From assembly GCA_004525155.1 (NCBI GenBank), contig SPDA01000077.1, positions 1-7,512 of the forward strand: a stretch of DNA of 7,512 bases, written 5' to 3'. A model generated the notes under the pieces. The model had not been told where the DNA came from. It did not search any database and saw only the letters and a list, made by a program, of their open reading frames with translations. Below are positions 1 to 4,952 of the stretch, piece by piece. The stretch comes from Spirochaetales bacterium. Lineage in GTDB: Bacteria; Spirochaetota; Spirochaetia; SPDA01. The position numbers were made by a program, and so were the translations under genes. Each line of letters begins with the position of its first letter. The stretch's first letter is position 1.

Positions 1-240
1 CCGGATCCCCTTGCCTGGGCGGATGCCGGTCCTTTTGACGTGGTCATTGTCCATGGCGCCCTTACCATGCTGCCCGAAATCATAAGCCGTCAGATTAAGC
101 CCGGGGGGGATCTCTTTGTACCTCTCGATGACGGCGGCGGAGTACAGCAATTAATCCATATCAAAAAAAACGTGCAGGGATCATTTATAATCAGGAGTCT
201 TGGGAGCTGTTTTTTCGCGGGGCTGGAAATCGCGCCCTGA
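1..240 (+). CDS. pcm: Protein-L-isoaspartate O-methyltransferase-like protein, C-terminal part (5' end outside window)
   Basis: The frame is open from the first base and ends in TGA at 238-240, giving 79 codons of the C-terminal end of a larger protein. The visible part reads FDVVIVHGAL, then MLPEIISRQIKPGGDLFVPL, then a QQLIHIKK strand and a short tail. This is the pattern of the last third of the PCMT Rossmann-fold methyltransferases: the hydrophobic strand after motif I, an 'LP..L..QLkpGG.Lv.P' strand-turn, then beta strands. Family members use S-adenosylmethionine to methylate isoaspartyl residues and start repair of aged proteins in the cytoplasm. The H-G-A-L-x-x-L-P-E version resembles the short, divergent PCMT branch more than E. 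coli Pcm. The SAM-binding motif I lies upstream of the window, so activity cannot be judged. An internal ATG at 67 and a GTG at 40 are not real starts, because the homologous fold continues upstream of them. The gene converges on the minus-strand gene 17 bases away. Confidence 0.68.
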   Translation, partial: PDPLAWADAGPFDVVIVHGALTMLPEIISRQIKPGGDLFVPLDDGGGVQQLIHIKKNVQGSFIIRSLGSCFFAGLEIAP

Positions 241-257
241 GCCTTTCCGGGGACGAA

Positions 258-1493
258 TCAGCTGTTTTTCAGTGAACCCTGTTTTCTCGCTCTTTCGATT
301 TTTTCCATTTTTCTGAAATACTTCGCCTGTTTGTCGATTTCCTCTAAGTCAGAGGTATGTATCCTGTTGTCTACAAGTTTGAATTTCTTGTTTTCAAACA
401 GTTTCCTGATGGAAGAATTGCCGGCGTCCGCGGAGAGGCCCACCATGTTGACGAGTTCCTTGGGACCGAAATCGAAGGTATATGCTTCGCTTGTTGCTAT
501 GGGCACCCGGTTTCTTTCGAGGTGGATGAGGAGGGCGTCATACAGTCTGCCAAGGGGGTCGGATATCTGAGTGTTGGCGAGCTGTTTGTAGATAAACCAT
601 ATTCTTTCGGCCAGTAACTGGGTAAGCCTTGTAATTATCTGCGGCTGTGAAGCGACCATGCGTTCGAAGTTGGCCTTGTTCACCGCCAGCAGAGTGGCAT
701 CATCGTAGGCAATGGCGGATGCGGACCGCGGTTTGTTTTCCAGAAGGGACATTTCGCCGAAAATATCCCCCTGCTTGAGCACAGCGAGAAGCACTTCGCT
801 GTCATTCACTATCTTGGTAATCTTGACGCTGCCCTTCTGGATTATGTACAGTTCCTGACCCGGCTGGGCTTCGCTGAAAATCATGGTGTTCTTCGGATAG
901 GTACGGTTAAAGGAATCGTTGTCCGGGTCGAGAAATACGGCATTCGCATAGGGTTTTATCTTGCCCATCCGCTCTTTCGCGGTTTTCTCATTGGGGTCAT
1001 TTGAACAGTACCGCAGGAATTGATAATAAGCGTAATAAGCCTGATTATACTGACTCTGCCGGGCATAATATTCGGCGACGCGGAACAGGTGAGTCGGGTC
1101 TTCACCGCCCGTGCTTTTGAGGGTGAGCCGGGTGAGGGCTTCGTCGAGATAACGCATTTTCCGCGAAAACCCCTGGATAATCTTGAGCGCTACCGGGGTG
1201 TTTTTTTCGATAAGCAGTCCGTACTGGTCCCTGTGAACGGAGATGAGGGAAACATCGCTCAAGGCCTGGGCTGTCTCAATATGGCTGTGGGAGGACATGG
1301 TGCTGACAACACCGAAAAAGTCTCCCGGATTCAGTATATTTCCCCCTTCCTCTTCGACTACCTCGACCTCCTTGCCGATATGTACCTTGCCGCCCTTGAT
1401 TATGAAAAAGTAATCTGCATTCTGCTTCCCTTCAACAATGATGTACGCGTTCTTTTTGAAATTAACCATAGCAAGTTGAAGCGGGTTATTCAT
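258..1493 (-). CDS. Tandem cyclic-nucleotide-binding-domain protein with CRP-like helix-turn-helix C-terminus
   Basis: This 411-residue soluble protein has no signal peptide or membrane segment. Domain 1 spans about residues 5-120 and has a cNMP-type beta roll (IIVEGKQNADYFFIIKGGKV), but its phosphate-binding cassette is degenerate: F60-G61 is followed by VVSTMSSHS, without the usual Glu and Arg. Residues 133-180 are helical and Tyr/Ala-rich, resembling a TPR-like linker. Domain 2, about 196-305, has a textbook cassette: F245-G246-E247, then P255-R256-S257-A258-S259-A260. E247 and R256 are the residues that hold ribose and phosphate of cAMP or cGMP in the CAP/PKA family. The C-terminus (about 312-388) follows the CRP winged-helix layout, with FGPKELVNMVGLSADAGNSS as the helix-turn-helix and IHTSDLEEI as the wing. 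I infer a cyclic-nucleotide- or ligand-responsive regulator; direct DNA binding is likely but not shown. The ATG is well supported by an AAGGTGAT ribosome site at 1497-1504. The gene has its own promoter and a single cysteine. Confidence 0.85.
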   Translation of the reverse strand: MNNPLQLAMVNFKKNAYIIVEGKQNADYFFIIKGGKVHIGKEVEVVEEEGGNILNPGDFFGVVSTMSSHSHIETAQALSDVSLISVHRDQYGLLIEKNTPVALKIIQGFSRKMRYLDEALTRLTLKSTGGEDPTHLFRVAEYYARQSQYNQAYYAYYQFLRYCSNDPNEKTAKERMGKIKPYANAVFLDPDNDSFNRTYPKNTMIFSEAQPGQELYIIQKGSVKITKIVNDSEVLLAVLKQGDIFGEMSLLENKPRSASAIAYDDATLLAVNKANFERMVASQPQIITRLTQLLAERIWFIYKQLANTQISDPLGRLYDALLIHLERNRVPIATSEAYTFDFGPKELVNMVGLSADAGNSSIRKLFENKKFKLVDNRIHTSDLEEIDKQAKYFRKMEKIERARKQGSLKNS

Positions 1494-1510
1494 AAATCAC
1501 CTTTAAAACA

Positions 1511-1540
1511 AGTATATGAATCATTGTCCCCATTTGTCAA
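1511..1540 (-). promoter_or_regulatory. Sigma-70 type promoter of the cyclic-nucleotide-binding gene
   Basis: On the minus strand TTGACA (1540-1535) is followed, after 18 bases, by TATACT (1516-1511). The -35 is a perfect consensus and the -10 matches five of six. The transcript would start near 1504, only about a dozen bases before the ATG at 1493. That leaves room for little more than the AAGGTGAT ribosome-binding site. The promoter shows that this gene can be transcribed independently of the sigma-factor operon upstream of it. No operator palindrome is evident. Confidence 0.72.
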
Positions 1541-1584
1541 CGACCGGGGATGCACCTGTAATTATATCTTCGGCTTTTACGGTT

Positions 1585-1610
1585 AAAAATATAGGAAGTT
1601 TCCTTTCCTA
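1585..1610 (-). terminator. Possible weak intrinsic terminator of the sigma-factor operon
   Basis: Read on the minus strand, TAGGAA (1610-1605) can pair with TTCCTA (1597-1592) across a seven-base loop. Two bases later comes a run of five T (1589-1585). The left arm includes the TAG stop codon of the TIG/transglutaminase gene. The stem is only six pairs, with two G-C pairs, so as an intrinsic terminator it is weak and read-through into the next gene is possible. Its position exactly at the operon end, before a separate promoter, is the main support. Confidence 0.35.
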
Positions 1611-3308
1611 CCACCATTCCACTATATTTGCGTCCGACCACACGGAACTGTAACTGGCAAGCGAAATGCTCTCTTCGTTGATTGTCTGAAATGAATGATG
1701 CCTCGGTTTCCGTGCCGTGATGCCGGAGGGGTTTATCGATACCGTAGGAAGTATGCCCCGTGAAATGACGATATGCTGGTTGTCCAGGCTGCCGAAGTAG
1801 AATTCGCCGGGATTCTGATTGCCGGTACCGCTCAAATCCGGAAACCCTGCCCATCGCAGGCCCGATCCCAGGCTCACGTCAACCGGAACCCATCCGTAGT
1901 TCTGAATATAAAATTCTGCCCAATAATGTTTTACTGGAATTCTGTTTCCGTACACAATATACCCGGCCACAGGCCTTGCCGGTATGCCGGCGCTGCGCAG
2001 GAGTGCGCTGAAAAGAAGGGAAATAGTGTAACTGTCGCCTTTTTTCGCTTCAAGCGTCGAGACCGCGCTGTTAAAGACAGGAGTCTTGTCAATCAAAAAG
2101 TTGGCAATCAGGTAGTTATAGATTCTCCAGGCGATTATATAGGGATTTTTGTCCCTTCCCGTAAGGGTTTTGGCCAGTGCCTGTATTCCGGGATCGCCGG
2201 AGGGGACAAATTCATCCGGCGCCGTGAAAACCGTAAATAATTTTCTGCCCTTGTCGTAAGGTTCCGCTGGAATTTTTTCCGGATTTATCCTGGATTCAAT
2301 TGCATATCGCTCGAACCAGAAAGTCTGGCTTACGCTGTATTCGTATCCTGATTTCATGTTCTCAAAATAATACACCAGCAGACCTGGATAGGTATTCCAG
2401 AGCGGCGAAGGCTGCGAATTTAATTCCATGTTGCGCTGTTCGAGACCGGAATAAACCTGGGGCATCCACAGATACAGCCCGGAACCGGCACCGGCGGCTG
2501 ATACATTTCTTACTGTAATCCCGTACTGCAGCTGGTAACCCCTTTTCTGCCTGAGGATTTTTGTTCCCACCGGTTCGGTCACCTCAAAATAATAGCCGTT
2601 GCTTGGTCCCTGTTCGGTATAAACCAGCATACTGCCCGAAGATGCGCCGTCCGGCAGGCGCACCTGAATTTCCTGGTCCGTCCAGCTTTCGTAATCGTAA
2701 TCGAGATCGAGAGCATCAATGGTACTGGGCTGCGGGGATACCATTACCTGGGTGTCCGCCGGCGAAAGTGAGGTGAATTGTACCCTGCCGTTTCCCTTTT
2801 CCATGCCGAAATTCTGGCCGGTTAGGGTAATGAGGGTGCCCGAACTGCCCGTTGTGGGTGAAATCGATTTGACATAGGGAAATCCCGGCTGCGCCGGCCC
2901 TTCCAGCACCACGGGTATATGGTTTCTGTTGGTGAATATGAGGCTGTTGCTTCTTCCGTTTCTTGTGGTCACGACAAGAGGACCGGAACCGGCATCTTTC
3001 GGCACCACAAAGCTTATCCTGTTTTCCTGCCATTCGAGGTAAAGAGAGGAGGGCAGCCGTAAACCCACTATGGTCACTTCGCTTCCCTGGCGGCTTTTAC
3101 CGAAATACCGGCCGGAAATAACCAGAACATCCCCCGGATACGAAACTTCCGGCGTGATGCTGTCCAGTACCGGAATTCTGTCGGAAAACCGGGAGCTGAT
3201 GCTGAAGAGTATAACTGCAAACAAGAAAATAACTGCAGGCAGGAACGCCTTGCTTTTTATTATTCTTTTATGCAGGGGGAGAGTTTGTTCCTGTTCCTGT
3301 TCTTCCAT
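1608..3308 (-). CDS. Membrane-anchored protein with two TIG/IPT domains and a transglutaminase-like domain lacking the catalytic cysteine
   Basis: This is a 566-residue protein. Residues 1-20 are charged (EQEQEQ repeat, then KRIIKSK) and precede one hydrophobic segment at about 22-38, so it is probably a signal anchor with the rest outside the cytoplasmic membrane. Two IPT/TIG immunoglobulin-like domains follow, about 46-127 (P-V-L-D-S-I-T-P-E, G-R-Y-F-G) and 144-243 (V-K-S-I-S-P, G-Q-N-F-G). A beta-rich region at 250-360 matches the N-terminal part usual in bacterial transglutaminase-like proteins. The transglutaminase-like core is at about 385-485: GDS at 424-426, LLRSAGIPARPVAGY at 436-450, H461-Y-W-A-E, and G472-W-V-P-V-D477. 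His461 and Asp477 fit the triad, but the nucleophile position is Ser426 (AGT) instead of cysteine, and the protein contains no cysteine at all. I infer an envelope protein for binding or assembly rather than a transglutaminase or protease. The AGGA ribosome site overlaps the stop codon of the gene upstream, seven bases away, suggesting translational coupling. Confidence 0.85.
   Translation of the reverse strand: MEEQEQEQTLPLHKRIIKSKAFLPAVIFLFAVILFSISSRFSDRIPVLDSITPEVSYPGDVLVISGRYFGKSRQGSEVTIVGLRLPSSLYLEWQENRISFVVPKDAGSGPLVVTTRNGRSNSLIFTNRNHIPVVLEGPAQPGFPYVKSISPTTGSSGTLITLTGQNFGMEKGNGRVQFTSLSPADTQVMVSPQPSTIDALDLDYDYESWTDQEIQVRLPDGASSGSMLVYTEQGPSNGYYFEVTEPVGTKILRQKRGYQLQYGITVRNVSAAGAGSGLYLWMPQVYSGLEQRNMELNSQPSPLWNTYPGLLVYYFENMKSGYEYSVSQTFWFERYAIESRINPEKIPAEPYDKGRKLFTVFTAPDEFVPSGDPGIQALAKTLTGRDKNPYIIAWRIYNYLIANFLIDKTPVFNSAVSTLEAKKGDSYTISLLFSALLRSAGIPARPVAGYIVYGNRIPVKHYWAEFYIQNYGWVPVDVSLGSGLRWAGFPDLSGTGNQNPGEFYFGSLDNQHIVISRGILPTVSINPSGITARKPRHHSFQTINEESISLASYSSVWSDANIVEWW
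3286..3303 (-). repeat. Short hexamer tandem repeat at the 5' end of the TIG/transglutaminase gene
   Basis: Two perfect copies and one imperfect copy of TGTTCC (plus strand) lie in tandem. On the coding strand they encode the Glu-Gln repeat at residues 3-8. Because the unit is six bases long, gain or loss of a copy would keep the reading frame and only change the length of the charged cytoplasmic tail. Confidence 0.6.
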
Positions 3309-3315
3309 TCAGTTC

Positions 3316-3810
3316 CTATTGTTTACCCTTCTGGACTGCCACTTCGTAAGGGGTAACCTGAATTTCCAGCTCTATACTGAAAGGAGGTTCCTTTTCCTTT
3401 TTGGATACTCCAAGAGGATAAAAATATACCTTATCTCCCGCCCGTATGGGAAGACTCTGAATGGTACTGGAATATTTAGCGTTCTGATCGCCCGGAGACG
3501 TTATCCATACCTGTCCCTGGGCAACCAGGAGTATGGAGTTGTCCGACTGCTTGTAGGGAGTAAGTTCTGCGGTGGCCCGCAGGTTATCGCCGTTTAAGCG
3601 GACTGTTATGGTTTTTCCGGAAATTGTCAGTTTTGTAATTTCCATGTCCCAGACGGACACATCATTCTGCTGAATGACCCTGGCGATGACATGCACGGAA
3701 TAGGCATTATTGTCGAGAAGTTTGAGGAGATCGCTTATTTCGTCAGCCGGCAGGGAGAGTATGGAGAGAAAAACAAGTATTAAGAAGACAAAAAAGATCT
3801 TTTTCGTCAT
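3316..3810 (-). CDS. Small exported hypothetical protein of the sigma-factor operon
   Basis: I do not recognise a named family. The 164-residue protein begins MTKK followed by a strongly hydrophobic stretch (residues 5-20) ending in L-S-L-P-A, which looks like a Sec signal peptide cut after Ala22 to give a mature protein starting DEISDLLKLLDNN. There is no lipobox cysteine; the protein has no cysteine at all, so it is not a lipoprotein. The mature part, about 142 residues, is predicted mostly beta (alternating V-x-V and I-x-I patterns) with GDNLRATAELTPYKQ, LLVAQGQVWITSPGD and RAGDKVYFYPLG segments and a lysine-rich tail. Residues 28-41 resemble residues 142-155 of the anti-sigma factor encoded just upstream. 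I infer a periplasmic or envelope partner of the anti-sigma factor or of the TIG protein downstream. No clear ribosome site precedes the ATG; the gap to the anti-sigma stop is 15 bases. Confidence 0.78.
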   Translation of the reverse strand: MTKKIFFVFLILVFLSILSLPADEISDLLKLLDNNAYSVHVIARVIQQNDVSVWDMEITKLTISGKTITVRLNGDNLRATAELTPYKQSDNSILLVAQGQVWITSPGDQNAKYSSTIQSLPIRAGDKVYFYPLGVSKKEKEPPFSIELEIQVTPYEVAVQKGKQ

Positions 3811-3825
3811 GACGGTTATGTGTAA

Positions 3826-4386
3826 TCAGGGACGGAGGTCATAGGCGCGATTTTCCTGTCCCCGGGTCAGTACCGGCTCGCCCAGGATGGAGAAATTGTG
3901 GTCAACCGGAAGCTCCATATTTACTTCCACCACGAAATTATCCGAATCCAGCAGTTTTACCAGTTCCTTCAGGTCGGAAACTGTTACCTGCAGGGGAACC
4001 GCTTCCTGCCTGTTCAAAGCCATGACATTGCTTCCAGGCTGTTTTATGGATACAAGGGTTATTCCGAGTGCGAGAACCAGAACCAGGGCCATGGTAAAAG
4101 CCAGAACCGGAACCGGAACGCCTATTCGCCTGTTCCACAGGGAAAATCTATTGAACAGCCTGTTTCCGACCGACATCTTCTGCACTATGGATTCGTATAC
4201 CCTTGTTTTGGCATGTTCGGATACCTGAAGGCTGTCCTTCCTGATTGATGACTGAATTTTCCCGTATGTGTTGAGCTGCTCCAGACATGCACTGCATCCT
4301 TCCACATGCTCCCGAAGGATTTTTTCCACCGGTTCCGGAAGTTCCTTGTCGAAATACGCAGATAATATCTGTTTTTCAGGACACAT
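3826..4386 (-). CDS. Membrane-spanning zinc-finger anti-sigma factor
   Basis: This 186-residue protein has the layout of ZAS/zf-HC2 anti-sigma factors. The N-terminal cytoplasmic domain carries Cys2, then after 24 residues His27-x3-Cys31-x2-Cys34, the zinc-binding spacing of the family. A basic stretch (RFSLWNRR, 80-87) precedes one membrane helix at about 90-114 (VPVPVLAFTMALVLVLALGI). The remaining 70 or so residues would lie outside the membrane and would be the sensing part. In this family the zinc domain clamps the cognate ECF sigma factor at the membrane until a signal releases it. The start overlaps the sigma gene by 11 bases, and a strong GGGAGGAT ribosome site lies inside the sigma coding sequence, which is the usual arrangement of a cognate pair. 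The extracytoplasmic part holds a SDLKELVKLLDSDNF segment shared in part with the next gene product. The three cysteines in the cytoplasmic domain are the only ones. Confidence 0.9.
   Translation of the reverse strand: MCPEKQILSAYFDKELPEPVEKILREHVEGCSACLEQLNTYGKIQSSIRKDSLQVSEHAKTRVYESIVQKMSVGNRLFNRFSLWNRRIGVPVPVLAFTMALVLVLALGITLVSIKQPGSNVMALNRQEAVPLQVTVSDLKELVKLLDSDNFVVEVNMELPVDHNFSILGEPVLTRGQENRAYDLRP
4074..4120. repeat. Degenerate GAACCR hexamer clusters inside the anti-sigma membrane segment
   Basis: On the plus strand, two copies of GAACCA (4074-4085) and two copies of GAACCG plus a partial third (4104-4119) lie 18 bases apart. On the coding strand they encode alternating V-P-V-P and V-L-V-L residues of the transmembrane helix. 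They are most simply a result of the hydrophobic codon pattern, but the six-base unit could allow in-frame length change. Confidence 0.4.
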
Positions 4387-4897
4387 GATTATCCTCCCGC
4401 ATGAGGTTACTTAAAACCTCCCGCGCTCTGAACACCCTGACTTTGACATTTCCCTCGGAAATGCCAAGGATCTCCGCAATTTCCTTGTAAGACAATTCGC
4501 CATACTCCTTCAGGACTAGAGGCGCCCTGAGCTTCTCCGGCAGCCGGTTCAGGGTTACCCTGACCGCTTCGGAGGCCTCCTTCCTGAGAAGGAGGTTTTC
4601 ACTTGAATCTTCGCTTTCTCTTGAATTGTTCAGGAATTTTGTATAAGCCCTGATCTCCGTTCCTTTCCGTTTTTCATGATTGAATGCCAGGTTTTTTACC
4701 ACCCGTATAAGCCAGTACTTTGCCTGGTTAGCATCTTCGAACTGGGAAAATCTTTCATAGAGTTTAATAAATGCTTCCTGGGTGAGTTCTTCAGCTGACT
4801 CAACCTTGCCCGTAATCCTGTAGGCGACAGTATAGATGAGTCGAAATGTATTTTCGTACAATTGACTGAATTCAAGAGTGCTTTCTTCTCTACTCAT
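4376..4897 (-). CDS. ECF-type RNA polymerase sigma factor
   Basis: This 173-residue protein has only the two conserved sigma regions typical of the extracytoplasmic-function group. Region 2 spans about residues 10-77: LYENTFRLIYTVAYRITG, then AEELTQEAFIKLYERF (the core-binding helix and -10 contact), then YWLIRVVKNLAFNHEKRK. A variable linker (80-105) is rich in Ser and Glu. Region 4 spans about 108-166: LNRLPEKLRAPLVLKEYGEL followed by SYKEIAEILGISEGNVKVRV, the -35 reading helix-turn-helix. It would direct RNA polymerase to a small set of promoters, probably including its own operon. The gene overlaps the anti-sigma gene and follows cysS by 55 bases. The ATG at 4897 gives the usual short N-terminus before region 2, but no Shine-Dalgarno sequence precedes it; no better start is seen. 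I cannot assign an ECF subgroup by eye. Confidence 0.93.
   Translation of the reverse strand: MSREESTLEFSQLYENTFRLIYTVAYRITGKVESAEELTQEAFIKLYERFSQFEDANQAKYWLIRVVKNLAFNHEKRKGTEIRAYTKFLNNSRESEDSSENLLLRKEASEAVRVTLNRLPEKLRAPLVLKEYGELSYKEIAEILGISEGNVKVRVFRAREVLSNLMREDNHVS
4391..4398 (-). promoter_or_regulatory. Strong ribosome-binding site of the anti-sigma gene
   Basis: GGGAGGAT on the minus strand ends four bases before the anti-sigma ATG at 4386 and lies within the last codons of the sigma gene. It fixes the start of the overlapping anti-sigma frame. It is much stronger than anything in front of the sigma gene, so anti-sigma may be made at least as abundantly as sigma. Confidence 0.8.
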
Positions 4898-4937
4898 ATA
4901 AACAACACAATGGCGGAAATGTTACACCCGGAACAAG

Positions 4938-4946
4938 ATAATACCA
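4938..4946 (-). promoter_or_regulatory. Candidate extended -10 promoter of the sigma-factor operon
   Basis: The minus strand of the 55-base gap after cysS contains TGGTATTAT (4946-4938). This fits the extended -10 pattern TGnTATAAT with one mismatch. No convincing -35 hexamer sits 16-18 bases upstream, which would be within the end of cysS. A start near 4931 would give a leader of about 33 bases. The sigma gene could instead, or also, be read from cysS. No clear ECF-type promoter was found here. Confidence 0.4.
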
Positions 4947-4952
4947 TATTTT

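Noticed and set aside
261..272. CTG-TTTTT-CAG mini-hairpin near the end of the cyclic-nucleotide gene
   Set aside because: It is a three-pair stem inside coding sequence, too weak to call a terminator.
1020..1586. Plus-strand open frame of 188 codons opposite the cyclic-nucleotide gene
   Set aside because: It opposes the domains of the real gene and covers its promoter; there is no family resemblance.
4898..4952. Intrinsic terminator or riboswitch between cysS and the sigma gene
   Set aside because: The 55 bases form no stem longer than about four pairs and no T-run follows a hairpin. The gap is also too short for a T-box or known riboswitch.
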